From NCBI GenBank assembly GCA_025642065.1, contig JAODUP010000152.1, positions 316,001 to 380,000 on the forward strand: a DNA stretch of 64,000 nt, read 5' to 3'. Below the pieces are notes generated by a model. The model was not told the DNA's origin and did no database searches. It saw only the letters and a list, made by a program, of their open reading frames with translations. Both the position numbers and the translations under genes were made by a program. How positions within the stretch are numbered: position 1 is the stretch's first letter; each line of letters starts with the position of its first letter. The stretch comes from Paralvinella palmiformis (lineage: Eukaryota > Annelida > Polychaeta > Terebellida > Alvinellidae). Of this stretch, positions 1 through 11,305 are shown piece by piece.

Positions 1-822
1 ATGAGATGCTACACGAAAAGCGACCGAAAAATTCACACTGATATCGTCTAATTTTATGGTTAATGCTGGACCGTTATGTCTGAAATGGCTAAACTGTGGG
101 TTGAAATATCCCCCAAAATTAATTCCCATCCCACGACAACTCTCTTGTATAACATGAGATAAAGAGCTTCCAAAGTCAACTCTAAAACGCCGAACATCTA
201 ACGTTCCATAATAATGACAATATTAATGTAGATCACAGTCTACAGACGGAGTGGTGACACTTTCAAAATCTCCAACTATATCTTCCTCAATTGTGAGGTG
301 ATAATCTCTACCAGAATTAAAACAAAAATAAAATCATCCATTTCATTTATTTTGTTAATTTTGCTGCCTTCACTACAGGATCCGGCACCTACCAGATAAC
401 AGGTCAACATAAGATACTGACATCCTATCTTATCTGTGACTGACTTCACTACTACATCAAGTATCTTGTTAGCTCTATCAGAATGAGGAGGATGACATTT
501 CTTTATAATATCAGCACAATTATCATCATCACCATCATGGGATATTTGTTGTAAAGAGAGTTGTTTTGAGAAAATATTTCTTAATATATCATTACTATAG
601 ACAGTTAGAGATGAGCTATCGTTATCATCTTTATCAATAATGTCAGATAATAATGACTTAAGGCTCCTGATGTCGCCTTTGGGAAATTTTATGTTCCATA
701 AATCAAACATATCTTCATTTACTTCTTCCGTTATTTGTTTCTTGAAAGTTGAAATAAAAAAAAGAATATGTTAATAATCTTTAATATAATAAATCTTATT
801 AATATATTGTATATTTTATTTG

Positions 823-855
<33 letters not shown>

Positions 856-966
856 CGGACGACTAACAGATAAACCATAAATCTGACAATATTTATTTCT
901 AATAATAGACGTATAACTTACTATTTCTGCCTCAAGTTGTTCCATATCTGTAACATCTGCCATCAT
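1..966 (-). pseudogene. Mab-21/cGAS-like nucleotidyltransferase fragment, probably broken
   Basis: Two exons can be read on the minus strand. Exon 1 (966-922) encodes MMADVTDMEQLEAEI and ends at a GTAAGT donor. Exon 2 starts at 740 after a pyrimidine-rich acceptor and continues in phase 0 to the window edge. Exon 2 holds the start of a nucleotidyltransferase core of the Mab-21/cGAS type: GAGSCSEGSKI followed by EMDDFIFVL, the G-S and E-x-D metal-binding pattern. Further on lie YYGTLDVRRFRVDFG and NGPALTIKLDDISVNF. Reading through needs a one-base frameshift near 311-320 and meets a TAA at 223-225, so the copy looks dead unless the assembly is wrong. At the place where the third acidic residue is expected (ISV-D), this copy has Asn. 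In animals this family includes cGAS-like RNA/DNA sensors and Mab-21 proteins; which branch this is cannot be told here. The rest lies left of the window. Confidence 0.72.
829..855. repeat. (AT)n microsatellite in the intron of the Mab-21-like gene
   Basis: Simple AT dinucleotide run inside the 740-922 intron. Confidence 0.9.
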
Positions 967-1944
967 GATAATTTACTCACATCAGTTGTCTTCAATGTGT
1001 CATCACATTCCAATAAAAATAAATAAAAATATAAAAGTTACGTTAAGAATAATTAGTTTGTTTAGATGTTTTAATAATATCAAATAAATTAATAATGTTT
1101 ATTATTGGTTTACCTCATAAATAAATTATATATTATATTATATAAGATGTTGATATAATATATAGAAACATGGAATAGTTCTTACCTAGAATACGTCACA
1201 GACAGAGTGTTGACATCAGGGAGTTATTTATAATTAATACTTTAATACTGTCTCATAATTAAGTTACATATCGAGATAATTACCTTCATAACACTACACA
1301 CGTGTTTGAATTCACACGCACACACATACTCACACATACACGTGACTTAAAACACACACAGACGAGACATCAGATTGACAAGTCATCCAAATAGGTCAAG
1401 AACATCAGACTGATAGTTCATCTATACACACACACACACACACACACACACATCAGAATAACAGTTCACCCAGACAGGTCAAGGACAGAGAACTATCTCG
1501 TCACTCAGATTATCATATGTATTATATAGACCTTATCTGGCTATAGTCACGCCACACATGATGTATTACGTTACTAAATATATATTTCCCAAAAACCATA
1601 ACAATTCCATTAATGTTTACCCATGATCTTGTTGTCCAGGAAACCAACCACCACAGGTTCATATGTAACTAGACATTTAGTTGTTTAATTATCGGGTACA
1701 CTGGCATCAAACTCTGTTGTACAGTTTCATTTCAAGAATATACCATAAAAAGGGTATGCAACATGTAAATACAGTAGCATGTTTATATCGGTATTATACA
1801 TATAACTGAGTGAATATTGATGAAGAATCACATTCAGGTTTGTGTGATACACATTTAATCATGATTACTTTACGATGTAATTATAATCGATCACATTCGA
1901 AATGAAAACTTTTGCCCTCTAATCGCCCCAATCCTGCTCCGCAC
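967..1944. other. AT-rich stretch without a gene
   Basis: No open frame with recognisable protein is visible. It would hold the promoter of the Mab-21-like gene. It carries a (CA)n run at 1426-1452 and looser CA-rich sequence at 1313-1365. Confidence 0.6.
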
Positions 1945-2248
1945 TGAGCTCTACATAACTGAATTTCTAGTACCATATTCCTGTGTGTGAAGGAACAGCA
2001 GCCATGTTGTTATATGCCACCTGCCATGATCGGGCCTATTCATTTGTGTGTGTTTCGGGTCGATATATTCATATAATCGCTACTAATGGTTTGCTTTTGG
2101 GTACTCAAATCGACAATCTACAAAACTACGCACAGAACGTAGGATCTGGTTTAGCAGATTCCAATTTTCCAACTTATAGTTTTCGTGCATTTAAGAATTT
2201 GGGCCTCAAATATCAGTCAGTAGCTTACATTCAAGAACAGTTGAAGTG
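1945..2248 (+). other. possible LINE 5' fragment with an unrecognised open frame
   Basis: The stretch CTCTACATAACTG...CTAG...ATTCCTGTGT near 1950-1990 resembles 5838-5876, the region before the RTE-like endonuclease relic, so this may be a 5' piece of the same LINE family. An open frame from 1983 runs into the hAT element that begins at 2257; its product is not recognised. Confidence 0.35.
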
Positions 2249-3446
2249 GTGTGAATTAGAGCCCTACATGGGTTGGGTTGACCCGTTCGGTTTAATGCAA
2301 CCCGCAGCCGTGGGTCGGGTTGAAACTGTTCTTCGGGTCACGGGTTGGATTTATGTTGTTGTCTTGTGGGTTGGGCTGTTGTCTTGTGGGTTGGGTTGGG
2401 TATGGGTTGCTTGAAACAAATTATGGGATTTATTTATTTTTCAAATCGAAAAACATGCTCATCCGCCTTCCGTTATTCAGCCACCGCCAGTGCTTACGCA
2501 ATCCGAATACATACATTGCCATATAAAATATCCCCGCTATTAATGGCACACACTCACCATGAAATGATTCTGGTAATCTGTGAATTGATTGACAAGCTGT
2601 CAAGGTCATTAGGTGGCGATCATGACTGTGTTGATAGTATGATCAGTGACAAGGCGAACTTTAAACCAGATCCCGAAGTTGGCATAAAAATGAGATTAAA
2701 CTGTACATTAGAAATAAACCATCCCACCCGTCACAGAATTGGTCCAGTATGTGTTTATATAGCTAACAATCCATCTCCAGTTTGAACAGTTCAAAAGGAA
2801 CATGTTATAATAGCAGTAGGTAGTTAATGTCTGGGACTCAACTGAGAGGTGATGTGTTAGTATAGCTGTTAATTAGTAAGTAGTTTGACTAGTAAAAATA
2901 TTTACCTGTACTCCTGATCGTTATGTTTAAGTGCTATCAAGCAACACATGTATTGTTATATAAGATATGAGTAAAACTGCGGGACATTTGTTACTATTGG
3001 ATATTAGTAGATATTGTGTTTCATTGAAGACATTTATTGTATTCTATCTGATTAAAGGCACTCTTATGTTTTGACTAGCAGTGATTTTATTTTAACTATT
3101 GCTACTGTTAACCATACTGCCAAACATAGGGCTAGCTAACTAAATAGTCACTATAAGATATGACAGGATTTTAATATAAAAATGTGAATAAGTTACAGTG
3201 GAAACGTTTAGTTAGTTTTTCAATAAACTATCTTAATAACAGGAATTTTGTATGTTTCGGGTTCGGACTCCATTCTTGTGGGTTGGGTTGGATATAGGTT
3301 ATAGTATTGTGTGTTGGGTTGGGCCCTGGGTTCAATATAATTTTTAGAATGGGTTCGGGTTGAGATTTTTGGGTTGGGTGTGGGTGGAGTAGTTGCCGGT
3401 TGGGTTGGGTATGGGTTCAGATTGGGTGCAGGGCTCTAGTATGAAT
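2249..3446. mobile_element. hAT-type DNA element, about 1.2 kb, probably non-autonomous
   Basis: The element runs from 2257 to 3438. Its ends are inverted repeats, TAGAGCCCTACA on the left and TAGAGCCCTGCA when the right end is read in reverse, 11 of 12 matching. It is flanked by 8-bp duplications GTGTGAAT (2249-2256) and GTATGAAT (3439-3446), one mismatch, the size typical of hAT insertions. Both subterminal regions (2262-2410 and 3255-3425) are dense in GGGTTGGG-like and GGGTTCGGG-like motifs on the same strand. The interior has an open frame to 2785 with no recognised transposase motif, so the element was probably mobilised in trans. Confidence 0.78.
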
Positions 3447-5342
3447 CTCCATTAATGGTGGATTTAATCTTGTGTTTAAATATTTTATAACATTAATAAA
3501 ATCCACAATTATTCTACATAGGTGGCAGCACCGTTTTAACGATATCTGGGGTGTACAACGAGCAGCCACTGATGATCGCCCATAAGCTGGCACTGCGATG
3601 AAATCAGAGCTCAACAAAACTTGCTTCTTTCTCATTCAAATCAATTCGACACCATTCATGTAGGACACAAGTTAATCAATAGACTGTACCGAACAAATTA
3701 TTTATGTCTAGTATGTCATTACACTGAGAAAAATTTATTTTATATGCCCAGGAACACAATCATGACAGCGAAGGCCACGTCTGACTTAGCCATTTTCTTG
3801 TTTTGTTTACGTTTTTCTGTGGATGTTTGAGCCATTGGATGGTTGGATTTGGATAATTAAATACACATTTTATGAATAAATCAAGTCAGCCCTAGCCACT
3901 TCAGACATAGATAAAATATGTCTTGTTGTTTATTTAATCATAATTCTTGTTTGAAGTTTGGCCTTTTTTCATAAAGAAAGTTGACCGGCACCTTGAACAC
4001 GTGGGATTAGGTCACGTAGCACATAGCACATATTTCACCGGGAGCATCTCGTCCTTAGAATGTTAAATCTACCAAATGATATCTTACATAGCGCAGTTTT
4101 TGGATCATAAAACCTGGTACAAGTAGATGTGAATTGTTTTCATGTGTGGTTTGATTACATAATTGGATCGTTTCTAGTGCTCTATCGCCTGTGTATAGTT
4201 GTACTCATACTAGAGTATTTTGAAACGTACTCATATTTGTGCTTGAGTGCATTGATAAAATAAGTTCTCGTACTTGTACTTATCAAAACTATGTCCTCGA
4301 GTACTTTCAGATGTAATTGGCCCCAACCCTGGTAGCATGTATAATGTCATCAATGGTAGTGTCCTTTTATATGTTTGTATATATGTAATTTGTCATGCAT
4401 ATATGATGTATACTTTTTCACCAAATAAAATGAAATGAAATCAACATATGTACTTTGTTTAATGTCCAACTGTACCTACAGTAGATATGTAAATACAACG
4501 TGTATTATACTAGAGTCTATAGATCCATGCACATGCCCAGGGAATGTACATTTAAAATTTAAATAACTTTTGTCATTTGAACGCGTTGTGGAATACATGA
4601 CCCCGGGTGTTGTTTGCAACGATAGCCATGTCGTCATGACGACGAATCCAAACACTCACTCGGCCTGCATGAGGAATGACGGTAAATGTAAACTTTTCAG
4701 ACTACTTTTTCTCCCGTTTTTCAAACAAAGACGAACAAATAAATGACACTACATATTTCTACAAGATTTGGTATTACGAACAACACAAATTATTACACTT
4801 GTCACTGTATATTTGGCAGGGTTCAGAAGATTAAACTCGGTTCATGGGCGAGCGCCATGCTCTGACTAGAGCCGGTGAATCTTGAAAAGCAGATGGCGAT
4901 ATATCAATTTGTTATGCTTCTTATCCATGTAAAATCATGAAAATACATTTAATATTTACATTTAAGTAGTATGTATGCAATTCTGTGAACTTCTTCCTCG
5001 ATCATAAACAAAACAAAGCAAAATTAAGTTCAGTTGGAACTCCGCAATCGATTTGACTGTAATTTGTGATCCTGATAGCATTGTGAGATCGTGTACACCC
5101 CGAATCAGCACCATCTGGCGAGTTAAATTGGGTATTTGGCAAGGGGCCTATTAATTCTAACGTATTGACTCAGGACATTTATTTTAACAAACCAAGATGA
5201 TGTTAATGTAATTTCATCAAACAACTCAATGGGTACACATTACTGTAAATAATATTCGTTTACAAGTGTGCTGTATACTACAGCATAATAATAAACTGAC
5301 TGGTGCTGCTAGTGCTGGGATCGTGTCAGTTTGACGGCTCAA
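3447..5342. other. intergenic stretch, no gene seen
   Basis: No coding region is visible. At 4185-4330 there is sequence rich in GTACTTG/GTACTC ending in GGCCCCAACCCTG, which looks like the right end of a decayed hAT element whose left end I could not find. A perfect 14-bp palindrome GTCGTCATGACGAC lies at 4630-4643. Confidence 0.5.
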
Positions 5343-5545
5343 GGCGGATTTGGAACAAACCACTATTCCCAAAAGGGTGTGTGAATTAGGCTAGGGCTTG
5401 GATTATAGTTATAGTAATACGCGCTGACCTTATTGTTATAGTTAATACGTTTTATACAAGTAAATATGGCTCCCAATGTTACTGCCATGCAGCGGCAACT
5501 ACCAAGTACCTCCACTTTGGAAAAGTGGTTTAGTCCAAATCCGCC
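5343..5545. mobile_element. 203-bp foldback (MITE-like) inverted repeat
   Basis: The left arm (5343-5371, GGCGGATTTGGAACAAACC...) and the right arm (5518-5545) are reverse complements over about 27 bases with a few mismatches. The interior of about 150 bp is unrelated AT-rich DNA. No target duplication was settled. The superfamily is unknown. Confidence 0.55.
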
Positions 5546-5809
5546 GGTGCGCGGGTCGCTGCACACCTGTCTCTACTTTAAATATTAAAAATTAATTTTC
5601 AGAATACTTGGTTTGAATCTACATGTTATATTTTTAAGCACGAATAGTTAGTAGTACCATAATCAATTATTACATACAAATAATAGTAGCTTAATGTTAG
5701 GCAATTGGTAGTTAAAGTTGAACCATTTAACATTGAAAAGGCGGCTTATTGCTAGAGGCTTGGCTGCTCGGTGGCTTCAAAATAACACTGACGCCCGCTA
5801 TCCAGTCTT

Positions 5810-6845
5810 TAATATAGGTCAGTGACCTCCACACGACCTCTACATAACTGTAATGCTAGCTGCCGGATTCCTGTGTTTGCCAGCAATTGACGCCACAGCA
5901 GCCCCCATTCAATTGTGTGTACAGAAATGTTGAAAACAGAAAGTACAAAGAACTCTAGCCTGTAAGAGGAAGGGTCTTCATCACGAGGACCTATGACACC
6001 ATGTGGTGAAAGCCGTAAGAATACGGAAGCTACAGGGCTGAGCACCCTTCTTTCGAACGAGCACATTCATATGTGAACATGGAATGTGAGAACCATGTAC
6101 CAGACAGGAAAGACGGCACAAATAACAGCGGAAATTACCTAATAGAAGCTTACACTTCTGGGCATCAGTGAAACAAGATGGACACAGAAGGAGTAGCATT
6201 CAGGCTATCAAGAGTGGCACATAGGGCATCTATAGGATGGGAAGCGCATCATCACAGCATCCTTCAGAACACAGAAAAAGAAAATCAAGGTGAAAGTCAT
6301 CCAATGGTATGCACCAGCAAATGACAGTGATGAAGAAACCAAAGACCAGTTCTACAGCAGGCCACAAAACATCCTGAGAAAAGGATGTGATCATCCTCAT
6401 GGGAGATTTCAATGCCAAGATTGGAACAGACAACAACGGATATGAAGAAGTGATGGGAACCCAGGGTGTAGGAGAGATGAACGAAAACGAAGAGAGATTT
6501 GCGGACACATGCGCACTGAACAACACTACCATTGGGGATAGCATATTTACACATAAAAGGATACACAAGACCACATGGGTATCAGCTGATCATTTGACAG
6601 AAAACCAGAGATCATATTTGCATAGAAAAGAGATTTAGGAGGTCACTTGAAGATGTGAGAGTGAAGAGAGGAGCATATGTGGCATTTGACCACAACTTGC
6701 TGATTGCCAGACTTAAACTCAAGCTGAAGAAAACCTGGATGGGGACAGCAACTAACAGACGAAAGTACAATGTCGTCCTTCTGAAAGATTCACAGACAAG
6801 AACGGAATACAAGCTGAACCTTGCTAATAAATTTCAAGTGTGAAG
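5810..6845 (+). pseudogene. RTE-like LINE endonuclease relic (CFDP2-like)
   Basis: The endonuclease part of a non-LTR retrotransposon is readable but broken. LGISETRW appears near 6157, then MGDFNAKIG (the GDFN motif) from about 6399, GVGEMNENEERFADTCAL and FTHKRIHKTTWVS before 6600. After a frameshift near 6610-6635 the text resumes as FRRSLEDVRVKRGAYVAFDH and ARLKLKLKKTW in another frame (6631-6843). The FDH triplet corresponds to the catalytic SDH of APE-type endonucleases. Several stops and frameshifts make it non-functional. The wording is closest to the craniofacial-development-protein-2-like frames of RTE-type LINEs, an assignment made from memory. No reverse transcriptase follows, so the copy is truncated at its 3' side. 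Confidence 0.8.
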
Positions 6846-7739
6846 AAGAAGAATCAGACCTGAATAGCATGTGGCCGATTTCGTACTGTGGTATTTTGTC
6901 CTATGAGATATGGTCTCGGATTCTTTTAAACTATGATACTTTTTCTGATGGAAGATATATCTCTAATGTACGCGTTTGTATAGTTTTCTAAATCGTTTGG
7001 TGACGATGGGAATATGAATTAGTATTTTCGAGCTAATATAACCTTTTGCACTGAAATGGGAAAATCATCGGATTAAGACGTACTTGTATATAAGGTATAT
7101 AAGATGTGTTGGTTGACATTCAGGTAGGAGAAGCAGTAGTTAAAATGATCATCTGAGCTTAAGTTGTGATGCAACATCTCCTGATGGGGCAACATATAAA
7201 TGAGATGCACGTTAACTTGGTGAATGTGCCACCCCTTAAAGAAAGTAGTAAAAAGAACATAATATCTTATACAGCATGCTTTCATCATAATCAGATGGAG
7301 CGCCACCAGTTAATGATCAGACTCACTGACAATGAGATACCCTGCTTTCATTATTAGCTATCGAGTCAGGACCGAGATGTTCTGGCCATCCTCGTGACCT
7401 TACCTGCACCTGTACTCAACCTAACTACTACTAGCTCGCTCGATTGTCTTTTCATTTACATACATTATAAATCTGACAGTTCGATAAATGCTTCTTGTTA
7501 TAACAGGAGAAAACAATCTTCTTAGGGAAACTTTCTTTAGTCATTTGAGTACCAATAAGATTCAATTAACCAATACTTTAAACTGGATTATTTCACATGT
7601 GGTTGATCGTGTTCACATTTTTACACTATTTTTAATTCGTGTGAGCATATAATTTGTATTATTCCTGAAAATGTGAACTGTTTTTTAATAGAATAAATTA
7701 TAAGAATAACCTAAAATCTAAAAACACACTTGTTCTTGG
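6846..7739. other. intergenic stretch, no gene seen
   Basis: Short open frames here have no recognisable protein character. No repeat structure was noticed. Confidence 0.5.
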
Positions 7740-7908
7740 TTACTTTTAGAGATAAATAATAATTATCTTTTTAAAGCTTATAGTTTTTTTAGACATATTA
7801 TTTGGGGTTTTATTATATTACGTATTATTTGTATATTGCATTTGAATGGCTCCTGCTAGTAGGGGTGCTTTATTAAATGTACATTATTATTATTATTATT
7901 ATTATTAC
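7740..7908 (+). mobile_element. 3' end of a CR1/L2-like LINE with (ATT)n tail
   Basis: The sequence ending GAATGGCTCCTGCTAGTAGG, TTTATTAAATGTACATT and then (ATT)n also occurs at 24880-24965 on the same strand and at 44143-44220 on the opposite strand. The homology extends back to about 7740 when compared with the minus-strand copy, where it follows a readable reverse-transcriptase C-terminus. This is therefore a LINE 3' terminus with an ATT microsatellite tail; only the tail remains here. Confidence 0.75.
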
Positions 7909-7910
7909 TG

Positions 7911-7965
7911 TTGGTGGTGGTGGTGGTGGTGCTGGTGGTGGTGGTGGTGGTGGTGGTGGTGGTGG

Positions 7966-7996
<31 letters not shown>

Positions 7997-8000
7997 GGTG
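7911..8000. repeat. (GGT)n microsatellite
   Basis: About 30 GGT triplets with two GCT interruptions directly follow the ATT tail. Read on the + strand it gives a poly-Trp frame, which is an artefact. Confidence 0.95.
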
Positions 8001-8052
8001 TTTGTTCATGAAACATTCGGGAACAAAATCGCCATACCTAGCGTGTATTTAG

Positions 8053-8160
8053 CCAGCGAGTAGTAGACCCCTGGAATGGATTACCTGAGGCAGTTGTCAT
8101 GGCACCCTTACTGAATGCATTCAACAATAGGCTAGACAGACACTGGGCAAACCACTAAAA
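8053..8160 (+). pseudogene. C-terminal scrap of a LINE reverse transcriptase
   Basis: Right after the GGT repeat the + strand reads SRVVDPWNGLPEAVV, then MAPLLNAFNNRLDRHW. This is the ending found in many LINE reverse-transcriptase proteins (RVVxxWNSLPexVV...F+xRLDxxW). Nothing of the catalytic core is present. It belongs to a different insertion from the 7740-7908 tail. Confidence 0.6.
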
Positions 8161-9473
8161 TCTATATCACCACCAAAACTAGTTTAAAAAAAGGTATTAT
8201 GGCTTAACCAACCTATACCCAGCATTAGCTTAATAAGCGCAAGAAACATATATGTATAAGGTGGGCTATAAAGGATATCACCTACTAGAGCCCAAATGTC
8301 GTCAATCAAGTATCTTCAACGGAAAATCACGTGGCAGGCAGTCTTACACGTAGCAAGGCTAAATTTAATATGGCGCCAGTGAAATATTTCCCTTCAATGC
8401 ATGGCGTGCGGTTAGCCTAGGTATCGAAATATTACGAAATACTACCTATATAACTAGGTATTAGAACAATGGTTTTGCTTGCGGCATGTGATATACAATA
8501 ATACAACTTTATTTTTACTCCCCAATCCGTATCCGAATTAGATAAAATAATGCTATTTCTGATAACTTTTTAACACTGTGGCTCCCATTTTATATATCTA
8601 CGTGGTAATAATAAAGATTTGTTTTATTAACGGTGATATCATTGTGACTTTCCTTATATCATAAAATAAATATTATCAGAAATCATCACGACACGTACTA
8701 CAGAAGGATAATGTATGTAATTTCTAATGTTGGATTCAAATTATTCGTTTACTTATCGCCTTCCATCTGCCTTAATGCCTAACAAAAGTTGTCATTTTCA
8801 TAACTAAGCATTGCCTTAACATTATAAATGAAATCCAATAAGCGCTTGCCTTAGAATATAGTCAGTATATGCTATCAATGTTAAACACTTATAAATTCTT
8901 GTGTATGAAACCTTTGTTCTGGAATCAAATGGAAAGTGTGGCGTTTAAAGAGACATGTTGATGGAGTTCAGTTGAGTGCTGTTCATATATTGGACATATG
9001 GCTGAGGGGCACTTTAAAGATTTGTAAAAGATGTTGAAAGAGAGCCTAGTGGGTAAGAATATGGGGCTGGCAAGGTTTTTCACGCCAAATATGCTATCTA
9101 TTGTAAATTCTATGACAATCAATTGCCTCAAACAATAGAAAACACGTACTTCTCGTTGTGATAACCTAAACCGAAATAAAATAAATATGACCATCAATGG
9201 TCTTAGACAATGCACAAACCGAAACGTGAATCAAATCAAATAAAGTAGAAACCTTTCGCAAAAATGTCTAAGTTTTGAAATGTAAAATACGTCGAGTTAA
9301 AACTCAAAGCATCAAATAACTATTGCTATGTTCCCCGAGACTCAAAGCATCATAAAATAATATTATCTCAGCAAGTCTGAACAGAACAATATTTGCTGTA
9401 GATTATAAATTTCGGGTAACTTTTATAACAACCTAAAATTTAATATTAAGACAATGTATCATGATATCACTAC

Positions 9474-9474
9474 C

Positions 9475-9522
<48 letters not shown>
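9474..9522. repeat. (AT)n microsatellite
   Basis: Uninterrupted AT run with one slip at its left end. Confidence 0.95.
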
Positions 9523-9524
<2 letters not shown>

Positions 9525-10778
9525 ACTATTTTGTACAATGTAATTAGTTTCATTTAATTAAGTAAATAGTGAATAAAAACTGCTTGGTTGTAATAAAATA
9601 AGCCATTTGGTTTTGTATTACGAGGTTAATGTATCTGAAAGATACTGAGAGTTATCTGTATTTCTAAGGCGAGATTCTGCGTCAAATAAGATGCACAAAT
9701 AAAACCAAAAACAACACACAGCTACTTGAAACATAACACCAAGGAGTGAATAAAGCTATTCCTCCCGAAAATTCCTATAATTCTGAGATAAATCATGTTA
9801 TTGTATCTTTCCTATACAGCAGACACTAATGTATAAAGCTACCTTTGAGATCGATAAGTACTATTTCGGTGGGCATGTGGTCTGTTATATTTGTTAGTAT
9901 TACCTCAGACACTGATGGTGGACATATTATGATGGTAATTTGACTTTCTTACCTGGGATATTAATCATGAATAAATCTATTAAGAGCTACGATATTGGGA
10001 GATCTACTTATCACGTGACACAGTTCTATAATAGGGCACCACAACCACCACTAAGGTATGACTTATGTTATATACATATTAATGCATCCCTCTATCGCCT
10101 TGATAATAGTACTATCGCAAATGGCAATTTCTTTATATATTACAATAAATTCGATGTTTTAATTTTGCAGAATAAACAAAGAGCGTGAGTGAAGTGTCCA
10201 TCGATATTCAGGTGTTAAATTGCATTTATATATAATAATTATCTCAATAAAATATTCATTAATTGCCGAACAATTATGGCTCTAATAAGTTTTATATACA
10301 ATTAATTCATTTTTTTAATCAGAATAATTTCATAAAGCTAGAATAACTAAATTGGAAGTATCAACAAACAGTAAAATTGGTTGTAGAATTTATGAGGATT
10401 TACGAAAGTCTGTGTACTAATTCGATGACAATGGCAATTAAGCTTTAGCGATAGTTGTTTTTTTTAATCTTCAGTACATTTATTTATTGTCAATTATATT
10501 AGATTAACAACTTGTACAATTCATTTCTTTTACATATTTATCAGATAAGTGTTATTTCATATCCTACAGCGTTTATATCTCAGAGATCAATTTGGCCCAT
10601 AATTGATTTAATGAACAATAATGAATCATAGACTGAAGTCTTGTATTATTTTATGTGTGTCTGTTTAGATAGTCTCGATATTATAGCGGTATGTCTTTAT
10701 GGGGCTTTTGGTTGCGTGTGAAAGTTGCTTATCAAAATAATGGTTACACATTTAATGGCTTAAATTTGGTGTACGCGA

Positions 10779-10856
10779 GTGAGTGAATGAGTGAGTGAAT
10801 GAATGAATGGATCAGCCAGTCAGTCAGTCAGTCAGTCAGTCAGTCAGTCAGTCAGT
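10779..10856. repeat. compound tetranucleotide repeat (GAGT/GAAT)n then (CAGT)n
   Basis: GAGT and GAAT units at 10779-10809 are followed after a few bases by ten CAGT units at 10816-10856. Confidence 0.93.
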
Positions 10857-10985
10857 GATTTGAAAGTATGACAGCATTTATTCCTTTGGTAATTATGACA
10901 GTAGTATGGCATTGATCTAGCTAGTCATCATTTATTACAGACTCTTGTTTGCAATCCAAGAGAGGGTGGGCTAGGGAAATGTGGG

Positions 10986-11040
10986 TGTGCGCGCGCGCGC
11001 CCGCGCACGTGCATGCGTGCGTGCGTGCGTGCGTGCGTGT
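10986..11040. repeat. (GC)n-(GCGT)n repeat
   Basis: An alternating purine-pyrimidine CG/TG run, the type of sequence able to form Z-DNA. It is unusually GC-rich for this window. Confidence 0.9.
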
Positions 11041-11229
11041 GAGGGGATTCTGTTACGGTCCATTTCTGCTGTTCAAGGAATTATCTTAAGATATGAGATT
11101 ACAATAAATAATATCGTAATTGACTTTAAACCTGTGGACGTTCCACTAAATGACAGCCATTTATAGGCATCGTGAGAGATAGGATGTAAACAGGCGTTAA
11201 CATTATACGAAAGAAGTGACATGGATGTC

Positions 11230-11305
11230 TACAAGCAAGAACATATATTACAAGCAAGAACATAGATTACAAGCAAGAACATAGATTACAAGTAAGAACA
11301 TTGCT
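11230..11305. repeat. four-copy 19-bp tandem repeat
   Basis: Units start at 11230, 11249, 11268 and 11287, each TACAAG(C/T)AAGAACAT plus a short spacer. The period is exactly 19 bases and the second and third units are nearly identical. Confidence 0.9.

Noticed and set aside
276..320. Reading the Mab-21-like frameshift as an intron boundary
   Set aside because: A GTAGAG donor exists, but any splice to the nearest acceptor would remove the conserved YYGTLDVRRF block.
2262..3425. Telomere-like GGGTTGGG runs
   Set aside because: The units are irregular, confined to the ends of a hAT-type element and not a telomeric tandem array.
4630..4643. 14-bp palindrome GTCGTCATGACGAC as a regulatory site
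   Set aside because: No gene start was found nearby and the site stands alone, so there is nothing to support a function.
7846..8052. Poly-Tyr/poly-Trp open frame
   Set aside because: It is the translation of ATT and GGT microsatellites after a LINE tail, not a protein.
11230..11305. CRISPR-like regular repeat
   Set aside because: The 19-base units are contiguous without unique spacers, and the DNA is clearly eukaryotic.
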